Shown here piece by piece: positions 53,237 through 62,734 of a stretch of DNA of 64,000 nt. Within the stretch, counting starts at the first letter, position 1. Every line of letters begins with the position of its first letter. This DNA is from Ilyomonas sp963790435 (GTDB lineage: Bacteria; Bacteroidota; Bacteroidia; Chitinophagales; Chitinophagaceae). Under the pieces are notes generated by a model. It saw only the letters and a list, made by a program, of their open reading frames with translations. It did no database searches and was not told the DNA's origin. The stretch lies in the NCBI GenBank assembly GCA_963790435.1, contig CAWBOI010000006.1:310001-374000 (forward strand), in the 5' to 3' direction. The position numbers and the translations under genes are program-made.

Positions 53237-54394
53237 TCAAGCAATAAGACCTTCACCTTTTGAATTGGGCAGCGTTGCATTCAGCCAAACAAAACCCAAG
53301 GTTCCTGCCAGCACCGATGCAACAATGGTGGCAATTTTAGAGCTGTCTATAATATTGCTATCGCTAAACGCTAAAAGCGTGATGAAAATAGACATGGTGA
53401 AACCAATGCCTGCTAACAATCCGACACCAAATAAATGTGTTTTTTTCACATCACCAGGCATTACACACAAACCCGTGCTAACGCCCAGGATCGAAAATAA
53501 AAAAATACCCAGCGGCTTGCCCAACAACAAGCCAAGCATAATACCCAAACTGTTTGATGTGAGTAAGCTATTGGCAAACGAAGGAGGAATAAAAATGGCA
53601 GTATTCGCCAACGCAAAAAGGGGCAAAACCAAAAATGAAACCGGCTTGTGAAGTGCGTGCTCCAAACGGTGAGAAGCCGATGCTGTACTGTCTTTTCGGA
53701 GAGGGATAGCAAATGCCAGCAACACACCGCTGATGGTTGCATGTATGCCCGAACGATAAGTGCAAAACCACAATCCGCAGCCCAATAACAAATATATCCA
53801 AAGGCTGTCTACTTTCAACTTGTTAAGCAATAACATCAATACAAAAAGAAGAAGAGCCAAACCGAGATACAACAACGAAATGTGTGAAGAATAAAAAATG
53901 GCGATGATAAGAATGGCTCCCAAATCGTCAATGATAGCCAATGCCGTTAAAAACACTTTGAGTGAAGTTGGAACTTTATTGCCCAGCAACGATAAAATAC
54001 CCAACGAAAAAGCAATGTCGGTTGCCATAGGAATGCCAAAGCCGTTTTGTGTGGATGTGTTTTTGTTGAACAAAAAATGAATGAGAGCCGGCAGCAACAT
54101 GCCGCCAATGGCTGCCAGTAAAGGCAGTGTTGCTTTTTGTAAAGAAGACAGTTCGCCAACGTACAATTCGCGTTTGATTTCAAGACCAACAAGCAAAAAG
54201 AAAACCGCCATCAAACCATCGTTTATCCAAAATTCAACGGGTTTCTTCAGCAACTCCGAATGCCAAAGATGCACATATTGATTGCCCAACTGTGTGTTGG
54301 CAAGCACTAACGAAACTGCAGTGCAAATGATTAAAATAAAGCCTGCGGCTTTTTCGCTTTTAAAAAAATCGAGAACTGATTTTGTTGGCTGCAT
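53237..54394 (-). CDS. nhaA: NhaA-type Na+/H+ antiporter
   Basis: 385 residues, about 11-12 spans. Typical NhaA strings: DGLMAVFFLLVGLEIKREL, GVPMATDIAFSLGILSLLG (here GIPMATDIAFSLG) and LALAIIDDLGAILIIAIFY with the paired Asp residues that carry the ions, and GIGFTMSIFITLLAF. It exports Na+ in exchange for protons at the inner membrane. The gene starts five bases after the stop of the MscS-type gene, so the two are likely one transcription unit concerned with ion and osmotic balance. Confidence 0.96.
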   Translation of the reverse strand: MQPTKSVLDFFKSEKAAGFILIICTAVSLVLANTQLGNQYVHLWHSELLKKPVEFWINDGLMAVFFLLVGLEIKRELYVGELSSLQKATLPLLAAIGGMLLPALIHFLFNKNTSTQNGFGIPMATDIAFSLGILSLLGNKVPTSLKVFLTALAIIDDLGAILIIAIFYSSHISLLYLGLALLLFVLMLLLNKLKVDSLWIYLLLGCGLWFCTYRSGIHATISGVLLAFAIPLRKDSTASASHRLEHALHKPVSFLVLPLFALANTAIFIPPSFANSLLTSNSLGIMLGLLLGKPLGIFLFSILGVSTGLCVMPGDVKKTHLFGVGLLAGIGFTMSIFITLLAFSDSNIIDSSKIATIVASVLAGTLGFVWLNATLPNSKGEGLIA

Positions 54395-54399
54395 AAGAG

Positions 54400-56790
54400 T
54401 TAAACGATGGTAAGATTTTTCTTTCGTAAATAATCAAATATCACTTTTGAAATTTCGCTTTTGGCGGTATCTACTTTCGTAACATCAAGGCACCAAAACA
54501 AAAACGAAAGCTGAATGCTTTTAGCCCCAATGTTGTTCACCATCATTTGCGGCTCTTTTGTTTTTACCACATTTTCATTCTCTTTAATGAGAGAAGCTAC
54601 ATCGTTTCTTACTTCATCTTCATTGGGTAAATCTTCAACTGAAACTGTAACGGCAGCACGAATTTGGTTGTTGCTCAACGTCCAGTTTACAATGTTTTTG
54701 GAAAGAATATCGCCATTCGGAATAATCACTTCAGCGCCATCGGGCGTTAGCAGTGTGCAGGCGCGAATGCCAATTTCTTTTACTCTTCCTTTTTTATCGC
54801 CAAGTTCAACTATATCGCCAATGCGCAGCGGACGATCAAAAATTAAAATTACGCCCGAAACAAAATTGTTCACTATGTTTTGCAAACCCAGGCCAATGCC
54901 CACACTCAATGCACCGAGAATAACGGTTACCCTGTCAACCGGCAAACCCGAAGCAATGACGGCAATAAAAAAGCCGCCGGTTATTAAAATCAACCGGGCT
55001 ATCAGCAATCGCGAGCGTGCGCCATGCCGGTCAAGCGTAGTTTCGTCGCCCGTATCTCCAAAAAAATAGGCAATGTATTTTTGAATGAAATTGGCAAGCC
55101 AGATAATACCAACAAACAAAACAATTTCCCAGAAAGTAAATGTATAACTGCCGATTTGCCGCGTTTGAGTAAAGAAGCTTCGCAAGGCATCCGTAATGGT
55201 ATCGTACAAGTTTAGATTGGTGGTAAAAACAATGAGCCAAAGCAGCACAGAAAGCCCGGTGGCAGCGGCATTCAGCTTCTTTTGTATTTTGACAAAATCA
55301 AACTGGGGCGGATAATTTTTGCGAATGCGACTGGCGAAAATCTGTAACAAAAATGCTTCAGTTATAATTCGTACAAAAACCGTTAAGCTTATCATTTGTG
55401 CAAAGCCGTAAACAGCCGTTGTGCCTAAGATTTTTGTAAGTGTTAACCTGCCAAAAATGTTTGCAAGAACAGCAGCAAAATTGAAGACTGCATAAAAGCC
55501 GGAAGCGGCTAATAAGTTAGGCCGGATGCGCAGATCGGCTTTGTAAATGTGCCTGAAAAAATACACGCCAAACAAGCCTGCTGCAGCATCGTCGAGAAAC
55601 ATAAGCCAGCGTTGTACAGCAAAAGGAATGTTGAAAACACTTGCCAATGAAACCATCACAAATAACGCAATAATGATGCACCAGGGATAAAACAAATCTT
55701 TGGGCCATCGCTTGTAAAAAACGCCGGTTAAAATGATCATCAAAACAAACTGCACAATCTCAAGATAAAGAGCCGGTGCATTTAAATCGAGCAACGGCGC
55801 AATGGTTAGCATTACAATAAACGATGTGGCTATGGGCAAAGGGTTTACAAAAATGAAGTGAAACACGCTTATCGCTTCCAGCTTGCCTTTTCTTTTGATA
55901 CTAAAAAAATTGTAAACCATCCAACAAAAAAACACAATGCCTCCCACCAGCAGCCAAAGCCTGTCGCTTCGTGTATTGATAAAGTAATAATGACCGGCTG
56001 TATTTAAATTGTCGGCTGCTTTTTTATAATCGGCAATCAACACATCACCCTGCCGTTCAAAAGTAGATTGCCACAAATAAGGTATTTCTTTTGTAAAAGC
56101 ACGCGGACCGATTTTTTGCAGCCGTAAATCGGTTTGATATTCTAACTCTTTTAAAACAATAGCGTTGGCCGAAAGTTGTGCATCCAAGCTGTTGAGCAGG
56201 AGCGTGGCTTTGCGCACCAGCGTATCTGTTATCTTCCATTTTTCGCGGATGGGTTGCAGTTGTTGCGAAAAGCTTTTTCGTAAAACCGTATCTCTGAATA
56301 AATTTTTTAAAATGCTGTCTCTTCTTATGGTAAGAATATCTTTTTTCAGCGTATCGAGGTGCTGAATATAAGCATCGAGCGTTTGTTTATACTTGTTATT
56401 GTTTTGCTGTAAATTATCAATCAGCGTTTGAAACATTTGTATGTTGCGAAGGCTCAGCACACGAATGTCGAAAGCAAGACCTTGTTTGATGACGAAAATA
56501 GCAGAATCGGTTTCGTTGATGTTGTTTTGAATGGTTTTGGTTGTAGTAAAAGAAGAAGTGATTAAAGGAACTTCATTCAGCGTTTCCTGCATTTTTTCAA
56601 TTGCAGTTAAGTAATCGCTTGTGGTGAGAATGTTGGCATCGGAAAACAATGCGCTATCAAAATAACGGTTGGGATGTTTGACAGAATCGGCACGCCTGGC
56701 TTCTTCTCTGCTTCGCTTTGTTGAATCCTGCGCATGAAGCCACATTGCGCTGCATAAAAAAAAGAGGCAAAAACAAAAACGCATGTGCAA
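54400..56790 (-). CDS. Mechanosensitive ion channel of the MscS family (large, MscK/YbdG-like layout)
   Basis: 796 residues. A signal peptide (MHMRFCFCLFFLCSAMWLHA) leads to a periplasmic helical domain of about 250 residues, then about eight membrane spans (FHFIFVNPLPIATSFIVMLT, LYLEIVQFVLMIILTGVFY, ...). The pore helix region is VTVILGALSVGIGLGLQNIV, and the MscS beta domain follows: FDRPLRIGDIVELGDKKGRV and PNGDILSKNIVNW. It relieves hypo-osmotic stress. The long N-terminal part resembles MscK-type channels. It is followed at five bases by nhaA. A dispersed-motif copy lies in the signal peptide (56768-56777). Confidence 0.9.
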   Translation of the reverse strand: MHMRFCFCLFFLCSAMWLHAQDSTKRSREEARRADSVKHPNRYFDSALFSDANILTTSDYLTAIEKMQETLNEVPLITSSFTTTKTIQNNINETDSAIFVIKQGLAFDIRVLSLRNIQMFQTLIDNLQQNNNKYKQTLDAYIQHLDTLKKDILTIRRDSILKNLFRDTVLRKSFSQQLQPIREKWKITDTLVRKATLLLNSLDAQLSANAIVLKELEYQTDLRLQKIGPRAFTKEIPYLWQSTFERQGDVLIADYKKAADNLNTAGHYYFINTRSDRLWLLVGGIVFFCWMVYNFFSIKRKGKLEAISVFHFIFVNPLPIATSFIVMLTIAPLLDLNAPALYLEIVQFVLMIILTGVFYKRWPKDLFYPWCIIIALFVMVSLASVFNIPFAVQRWLMFLDDAAAGLFGVYFFRHIYKADLRIRPNLLAASGFYAVFNFAAVLANIFGRLTLTKILGTTAVYGFAQMISLTVFVRIITEAFLLQIFASRIRKNYPPQFDFVKIQKKLNAAATGLSVLLWLIVFTTNLNLYDTITDALRSFFTQTRQIGSYTFTFWEIVLFVGIIWLANFIQKYIAYFFGDTGDETTLDRHGARSRLLIARLILITGGFFIAVIASGLPVDRVTVILGALSVGIGLGLQNIVNNFVSGVILIFDRPLRIGDIVELGDKKGRVKEIGIRACTLLTPDGAEVIIPNGDILSKNIVNWTLSNNQIRAAVTVSVEDLPNEDEVRNDVASLIKENENVVKTKEPQMMVNNIGAKSIQLSFLFWCLDVTKVDTAKSEISKVIFDYLRKKNLTIV

Positions 56791-56869
56791 TATTAAACAA
56801 CTTTCAAATGTTCACTCTTGATTTTGTGTGTTTAAGAATGTTGTTTTTATAACCGAGGAAACAAATGTA

Positions 56870-57262
56870 TTACTCGGCAGGAATGTTTTTAAAGACATCT
56901 CTCAAACTGGCGATGGATAAGGGTTTGATGATATAATTTTTTATCTCTTTGTAAGAAGCGGCTTTTAAAATATCGGCATTATCAACCGATGAAGTAACCA
57001 TATAAATGGTAATTTTTTTAGGAGGAAGCGAAAGATGTACAAACGATTCTAAAAACTGCCAGCCATTCATTATGGGCATGTTAATATCGAGAAAAATAAT
57101 ATCAGGCAGGCTGTTTTTGTCCTTGTGATGCTGCAAATATTCAATGGCTTGTAACCCGTTTCCAAACTCCACAATTTCGGTATTTATATTCAGATGATGA
57201 AGCATCCGCTTCATAGCAAACTGATACAGTTTGTCGTCATCAATGATAAAGGTTACCAACAT
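56870..57262 (-). CDS. Single-domain response regulator (CheY-like)
   Basis: 130 residues, receiver domain only. DDDK holds the acidic pair, IIFLDINMPIMNGW the phospho-acceptor Asp, and NYIIKPL the conserved Lys. No output domain follows. It starts 18 bases after the stop of the PAS-kinase gene, so the two form a pair that may act on a partner protein rather than on DNA. TSS near the phospho-site is the usual Thr/Ser switch. Confidence 0.93.
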   Translation of the reverse strand: MLVTFIIDDDKLYQFAMKRMLHHLNINTEIVEFGNGLQAIEYLQHHKDKNSLPDIIFLDINMPIMNGWQFLESFVHLSLPPKKITIYMVTSSVDNADILKAASYKEIKNYIIKPLSIASLRDVFKNIPAE

Positions 57263-57280
57263 GGGGATTGTTTTTGAAGT

Positions 57281-59158
57281 TTAAAAAAGTACAGTAAAGG
57301 TAGTGCCTTCGTTTACAACACTGGTTACTTCTATTGTGCCTCCTAAACTCTCAACCTGGTTTTTTGTAATATACAAGCCAATGCCTCGCGCGTCGGAATT
57401 GTTATGAAAGGTTTGATTGATTTTAAACAGCCGGTGTCTATACGCTTTCAAATCAATACCCAAACCGTTGTCTTTTACTTCCATAAATGGCCTTCCATCT
57501 TTTAGGTTTGTTTTTATCTCAATAACGGCGCTTCGTTCCGGATTTTTATATTTTATGGCATTGGTAATCAAATTCAGCATAATACTTTCTAAATAAGCAG
57601 GTACATAATTTATGTACTCGCACTCCTTAAAATCAGTTATGATTTTCGTTCCGTCATACATTAATTTGTAAGTTAACGATTGGCTGATAATACCAAATAC
57701 TTTTGCAAACGACACCTGTTGTTTTGCTTTTGTGTTCAGGTTTACCAAACCGTTTAAATTATTCACCGTTTCGTTTAACGCTAACGATACATCTTTAATT
57801 AAATCAACCCAATAAAGTTTTGCATTCATTTCAGTTTCAAGTTCTACCATTTCAGTTATCATTCCTAAGTTGCCGGTGTGCGAACGAAGATTGTGCGAAA
57901 CGATATGGGTAAACTCTCTTAGCTTTTGGTTTTGTTCGTCTATGATATTAAATGAAGCGGTTAAGTCGAGCTCTTTTTGTTTTTGCTCTGTTATGTTTTG
58001 AATGATGCCTCTTATCCGAACAATTTTACCCAAATGATAAACCGGCTTGCCAATGGTGCGAATCCATAATTTTTTTGCATTGGCAGTTATAAGTTCCAAC
58101 TGCAGGTCAAAGGGTTTGCCTTTTTCCATCAGGTCTATGAGGTGTTCTGAAAAAATTTTTTGCGAAGGAAGGGTATAAAACTGGACGGCTTCATCAAAGG
58201 TGGTAACATAACTGCTATCTACTTCATGAATTTTCTTGGTTTGTTCCGACCAAAAGGCATCACCGCTTTCTAAATCAACTTCCCAACCACCAACATCAGC
58301 CATTGAAGAGGTTTCATCCAAAAAAAATTTTTGTTCCCGAATTTTGTCTCTTATGTCTATTAAAAAATTCTCTTTCATCTTTTGCGCTTCTATCTGTTGA
58401 CAGCTACCGCGCATACCGCAAACATTTTCATTTTTATCAAATATTGGCTTTGCAGTTATCCGAACCCAACAAATATTTTTTTTGGCAGTTTGCAAGCGCA
58501 AATCCAAATCGAAAGGTTTTTTATAATTGCGCAATTCAGCAATGGCTTTTACTACAATGTGGCAATTTTTTTCATCACAAAATTCGTTTAGTTGCAGTTT
58601 ATTAATATTGGTTTGAAGAGGCAGTTCAAAAATTCGATACATCTGATTTGTCCAATGTCTTTCACCGGTTTCAAAATTGGTTTCAAACATGCCAATGCCA
58701 GCCGATTCTTCAATGACATCAATAAAGAAATTCATTCGCTTTGATTGTTCTTCAAAAGCTTTCTTTTCATTGATGTTGATGATGCGGCCAAAAATGTATT
58801 GGATAGCATTGTTCTCATCATACTTTGCTTCGCTAAAGGCTTGATACCAATTGTAACTGCCTTTTGCGTTCATCAATCGCATCTCAAACGTATGGGTGGA
58901 TTTGGCTTGATGATAAACATAATCTTTAAAGGATGCCGATACCAGATGTCTGTCTTCGGGATGAACGGTTATGTTTAAAAAATCATCAAAAGATTGTACT
59001 TCGTTTTCATCTTCAATACCCAGCATTTTATTATAGCTGTCAGACACCCACCAGCGATTGTTATTGTTTATGTCGAGAACCCAGCAGCCAACATTTGTCT
59101 GTGCAAAAATCAATTTAAAAAAATCATCCAGTGGTATTTGTAATGTGGAAACGTCCAT
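57281..59158 (-). CDS. PAS-domain sensor histidine kinase, cytoplasmic
   Basis: 625 residues with no signal peptide or membrane span. Three PAS/PAC units are visible (for example GCWVLDINNNNRWWVSDSYN, IGMFETNFETGERHWTNQMY and VGGWEVDLESGDAFWSEQTK). The kinase core follows: the H-box FTHIVSHNLRSHTGNLG, N-box NLITNAIKYKNPE, G1 DNGLGIDL and G2 RGIGLYITKN. The HNLR form of the H-box is common in Bacteroidota kinases. It is upstream of a single-domain response regulator. Ligands of the PAS domains are unknown. Confidence 0.93.
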   Translation of the reverse strand: MDVSTLQIPLDDFFKLIFAQTNVGCWVLDINNNNRWWVSDSYNKMLGIEDENEVQSFDDFLNITVHPEDRHLVSASFKDYVYHQAKSTHTFEMRLMNAKGSYNWYQAFSEAKYDENNAIQYIFGRIININEKKAFEEQSKRMNFFIDVIEESAGIGMFETNFETGERHWTNQMYRIFELPLQTNINKLQLNEFCDEKNCHIVVKAIAELRNYKKPFDLDLRLQTAKKNICWVRITAKPIFDKNENVCGMRGSCQQIEAQKMKENFLIDIRDKIREQKFFLDETSSMADVGGWEVDLESGDAFWSEQTKKIHEVDSSYVTTFDEAVQFYTLPSQKIFSEHLIDLMEKGKPFDLQLELITANAKKLWIRTIGKPVYHLGKIVRIRGIIQNITEQKQKELDLTASFNIIDEQNQKLREFTHIVSHNLRSHTGNLGMITEMVELETEMNAKLYWVDLIKDVSLALNETVNNLNGLVNLNTKAKQQVSFAKVFGIISQSLTYKLMYDGTKIITDFKECEYINYVPAYLESIMLNLITNAIKYKNPERSAVIEIKTNLKDGRPFMEVKDNGLGIDLKAYRHRLFKINQTFHNNSDARGIGLYITKNQVESLGGTIEVTSVVNEGTTFTVLF

Positions 59159-59293
59159 ATCTCATGTGTAATATCAGCCTTACAATACTAAACCATTTAT
59201 AAAAACAAAATAAATTGCTTTTGCATTTTAATCACGACTTAATAATGAGGTAAAAAAGAACGTAAATTTGGTTTTGAATAAAGCCTGAAACAT

Positions 59294-59340
59294 GTCTCGT
59301 TATTCCGTCCCGATAAAGTGTTGGAACAGAATAGCGAGAC
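59294..59340. terminator. Inverted repeat, likely terminator after pruA
   Basis: GTCTCGTTATTC (59294-59305) pairs with GAATAGCGAGAC (59329-59340) with one G-U or mismatch position. On the minus strand it lies just after the pruA stop (59370), consistent with a terminator. The T run is short, so it may instead be a small repeat. Confidence 0.55.
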
Positions 59341-59369
59341 TATAAAAAATGCGCAAAAACAAACCTTAC

Positions 59370-61001
59370 TTATGCTTCCTGCATAAAAGCGTATTTATAG
59401 TTGGGTGGCGCATCAAAAGTTTCTTTGATGGTTCGTGCACTTAACCAGCGATACAAGTTCAACTGACTTCCGGCTTTATCGTTAGTGCCGCTGGCACGCG
59501 CGCCACCAAAAGGCTGCTGACCCACAACGGCGCCGGTGGGTTTATCATTTATATAAAAATTACCGGCTGCATTGCGCAACTTGTGTGTAGCCACAACAAT
59601 GGCATTTCTGTCTTGTGCAAGTACAGAGCCTGTCAATGCATAAGGTGAAGTTGAATTAACCAATTCAATGGTTTCCTCCCATTGGTTCTCATCATAAACA
59701 TAAAGCGTAAGCACAGGTCCAAAAATTTCTTCGCACATGCTTGCATACTTTGGATTGGTTGTTTCAATAACCGTTGGCTCGATAAAGTAACCTTTGGTTT
59801 TATCGTAATTTCCACCCCCAATAATTTTAGCATCAGGGCTGGCCTTTGCAGCATCAATGTATTTACTTATTTTATCGAAACTGCGTTCATCAATTACAGC
59901 ATTGATGAAGTTGGTAAAATCTTCCACCGTTCCCATCTTCATGCTTTTTACATGCGATACTAATTGTTCTTTGATTTCGTCAGCAATATTCGATGGCAGA
60001 TACGCTCTTGATGCGGCCGAACACTTTTGACCCTGGAACTCAAACGCACCACGCGCCAGAGCAACAGCAGCCACTTTTACATCGGCGCTTTTGTGTATCA
60101 AAACAAAATCTTTACCGCCGGTTTCGCCCACAATGCGCGGATAGCTTTTGTAGTTAGGAATGTTATTGCCAATGGTTTGATACATGTTGTTAAACGCCGC
60201 CGTAGAGCCGGTAAAATGAAGCCCTGCAAAGTCGGGATGATTAAAACAAACATTGCCCAATACCGGTCCATCAACATAAATTAAATTGATGACACCGGGG
60301 GGCAAACCGGCTTCTATTAAAATGCGCATAAACATTTGTGCGCTGTAAATTTGTGTGTAAGCAGGTTTCCAAACAACCGTGTTGCCACAAAGCGCTGGCG
60401 CAGTAGGTAAGTTGCCGCCAATGGCTGTAAAATTAAAAGGCGTAATGGCCAGCACAAAGCCTTCTAAGGGCCGCCATTCCAAACGGTTGTGAACGCCTGA
60501 TGCGTTGAGAGGCTGTTGCTTGTAAATCTCACTCAGATAATGAACATTGAAGCGTAGGAAATCGGCAAGCTCACACGCACTGTCAATCTCTGCCTGGTAA
60601 GCATTTTTGCTTTGGCCCAGCATGGTGGTTCCGTTCATGTAAGCGCGGTATTTTCCGGCAACCAAATCGGCAGCTTTTAAAAAGATGTGCGCCCTGTCTT
60701 CCCAAGGTATATTCGCCCAGGCATCTTTCGCTTCTAATGCAGCTTCAACGGCTTGCCGGACATGTGTTTCATCACCTTCATGAAAATAGCCCAGTGTATG
60801 TGCTTTTTCGTGTGGCGGGTGAATGGCTATTTTTTTATTGGTTCTTACTTCTTTTCCACCAATAAACATGGGCACATCGGTTTCCTTATTTTTCAACTCG
60901 TTCAATGCCGCTTTCAGCTTTATTTTTTCAGAAGAATTGGGAGCGTATTGATGCACAATTTCGTTGGCTGGCAAAGGGTAATTGAAATAACCTAAACTCA
61001 T
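59370..61001 (-). CDS. pruA: 1-Pyrroline-5-carboxylate dehydrogenase (L-glutamate gamma-semialdehyde dehydrogenase)
   Basis: 543 residues. The aldehyde-dehydrogenase motifs are complete: VVWKPAYTQIYSAQMFMRI, the Glu in VGETGGKDFVLI and the catalytic Cys in FQGQKCSAASRAY. The N-terminal part (GYFNYPLPANEIVHQYAPNS) and GWTDP-type C-terminal features place it in the PruA group. It oxidises glutamate semialdehyde to glutamate in proline breakdown. PutA-type proline dehydrogenase is not seen nearby. A dispersed-motif copy lies just beyond its stop (59354-59363). Confidence 0.95.
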   Translation of the reverse strand: MSLGYFNYPLPANEIVHQYAPNSSEKIKLKAALNELKNKETDVPMFIGGKEVRTNKKIAIHPPHEKAHTLGYFHEGDETHVRQAVEAALEAKDAWANIPWEDRAHIFLKAADLVAGKYRAYMNGTTMLGQSKNAYQAEIDSACELADFLRFNVHYLSEIYKQQPLNASGVHNRLEWRPLEGFVLAITPFNFTAIGGNLPTAPALCGNTVVWKPAYTQIYSAQMFMRILIEAGLPPGVINLIYVDGPVLGNVCFNHPDFAGLHFTGSTAAFNNMYQTIGNNIPNYKSYPRIVGETGGKDFVLIHKSADVKVAAVALARGAFEFQGQKCSAASRAYLPSNIADEIKEQLVSHVKSMKMGTVEDFTNFINAVIDERSFDKISKYIDAAKASPDAKIIGGGNYDKTKGYFIEPTVIETTNPKYASMCEEIFGPVLTLYVYDENQWEETIELVNSTSPYALTGSVLAQDRNAIVVATHKLRNAAGNFYINDKPTGAVVGQQPFGGARASGTNDKAGSQLNLYRWLSARTIKETFDAPPNYKYAFMQEA

Positions 61002-61329
61002 CTTTTTTATTTTGCCGCAAAATTAGAAGAAAAGCAACAAGGTTCAAGTGAGAAGGAACAAGGTTTAAGGTTTTAGGAAACAAGGAACAAGAAGCAAGAG
61101 CCAAGTTACAAGAGACTAGGTTGGAGAACCAAGTTACAAGGAACAAGTTATAAGAGACAAGAGTGAAGGAACAAAATACAAGGGGCACGATTCACTAATC
61201 AGGAAAAAGGGTTTAAATTACAACAGCCAAAAATGGAGTAAAAACAAACGCATTATCTATCAATTTCCTAAATCTTACATCCTACCTCTTAAATCTTACA
61301 TTCTAACAGGGGCTTCTTTACTTTTGTTT
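61002..61329. repeat. Low-complexity gap rich in 'acaag' repeats
   Basis: From about 61025 to 61190 the plus strand is almost all A and G with recurring ACAAGG/ACAAGA strings; CCAAGTTACAAG occurs twice (61101 and 61130 region). No open frame of interest. A dispersed-motif variant lies at 61239-61248. The spacing is irregular, so it is not a CRISPR array. Confidence 0.6.
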
Positions 61330-62658
61330 ATGCTGAAAAAAACATTTCCTGTAATTGTAGTGCTCATAGCACTGTCGGTGCTGGGTGTTATTTATCTACA
61401 AATTTCATGGTTGAAAAACCAGTTTTTAGTGCAGGAAGAACGCTATTTTGAGCGTGCCGGTGCAGCGGCTTTTACAGTAAAAGAAGAGCTGACAAGCCAA
61501 ACGCTTTCCAACACGTTTCCCCTTTCGCGCAACCCCTGGATGTCGCCCGATTTAGGTCCGCTTTTGATAACGCGACCTTCTGTTGCCAGCCGGTTTTCAT
61601 CTTCCGAAATCGCCCAAAAAATAAGAAAGGCTTTGAATGAAAAAAGCTTGCAGGATGTATCGTTTGAGTTTGCCGTTACACGTGGGCAAGGTATGAGTGT
61701 TGAAGTACAATCTAAAAACTTTGAAACTGCCAATGCCGACTCGATGAACAAACGAATGTTCATACCTTTGTTGCCGGATACCTATAAAGACATGCCAATA
61801 GTAATGGCTGATGAATATCTGTTCATTACCTTTCCCAATCTTCATTCAGAAGTTCGCCGCTCGCTGATACCGCAAATGCTGGCTTCGGCTGCCTTCACGC
61901 TTGTTATCATCGCTGCCTTTTTTCTCACTGTAAAAACCATTTTGGACCAAAGAAAATTAAGCAAAATCAAAAGCGATTTTGTAAACAACATGACGCACGA
62001 ACTGAAGACGCCGCTGGCAACCATTTCGCTTGCGGTAGATGCTTTGCAAAACAGCAAAGTAATGGGCAATGCCGAGAAGAGCACCTATTTTAGTAACATC
62101 ATAAAGCAGGAAAACAAGCGCATGAACAAACACGTGGAAACCATATTGCAAGCGGCTTTGATGGACAAGCAGGACATGAAACTAAACTTTGCTCCGCTTC
62201 ATGCGCACGAAATTGTTGAGAAAGTGGTGAACACATTTACACTTCAACTGGCTGAAAAAGGAGGCAAAGCGGTACTGCATCTCAATGCAAAAAACGACCT
62301 GATTCAGGCTGATGAAACGCACTTCACAAATCTGGTGAATAACCTCATTGATAATGCTGTAAAGTATGCAAAAGAAAACCTGCAGATTATGATTACCACG
62401 CATTGCACAAGTAAATTCTTCATTATGCAGGTAGCCGACAATGGCATTGGAATGAGTAAGGAAACGGTAAAAAGAATCTTTGAAAAGTTTTATCGTGCGC
62501 ACACCGGCAACGTTCACAATGTAAAAGGCTTTGGCTTAGGAATGAGCTATGTGAAATCGGTGGTAGATGCACACCAGGGCAGAATTAAAGTGGAAAGTAT
62601 GCAAGGCAAGGGAAGCACATTTACCATTGAAATTCCATTGTATAAACAAGAGCAATGA
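61330..62658 (+). CDS. Membrane sensor histidine kinase
   Basis: 442 residues; ATG at 61330, preferred over a TTG six bases upstream. Two membrane spans (FPVIVVLIALSVLGVIYLQI and SAAFTLVIIAAFFLTVKTIL) enclose a periplasmic domain of about 150 residues. The H-box is FVNNMTHELKTPLATISLAV; N-box NLIDNAVKYAKENL, G1 VADNGIGMS, F-box IFEKFYRAHTG, G2 KGFGLGMSYVKSVV. The kinase type is EnvZ/PhoR-like. No response regulator gene is next to it in the window. Confidence 0.93.
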   Translation: MLKKTFPVIVVLIALSVLGVIYLQISWLKNQFLVQEERYFERAGAAAFTVKEELTSQTLSNTFPLSRNPWMSPDLGPLLITRPSVASRFSSSEIAQKIRKALNEKSLQDVSFEFAVTRGQGMSVEVQSKNFETANADSMNKRMFIPLLPDTYKDMPIVMADEYLFITFPNLHSEVRRSLIPQMLASAAFTLVIIAAFFLTVKTILDQRKLSKIKSDFVNNMTHELKTPLATISLAVDALQNSKVMGNAEKSTYFSNIIKQENKRMNKHVETILQAALMDKQDMKLNFAPLHAHEIVEKVVNTFTLQLAEKGGKAVLHLNAKNDLIQADETHFTNLVNNLIDNAVKYAKENLQIMITTHCTSKFFIMQVADNGIGMSKETVKRIFEKFYRAHTGNVHNVKGFGLGMSYVKSVVDAHQGRIKVESMQGKGSTFTIEIPLYKQEQ

Positions 62659-62734
62659 TTGCGATTCATTCAATAAAGTTCATTCAGTACTGTATGCTTA
62701 TAACTAACTCATAAAACATCGCTATTTTAGGAGC

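Noticed and set aside
61025..61200. Possible CRISPR-like or tandem repeat (acaag-rich)
   Set aside because: Units are of irregular length and spacing and not exact; no cas genes. It is low-complexity sequence.
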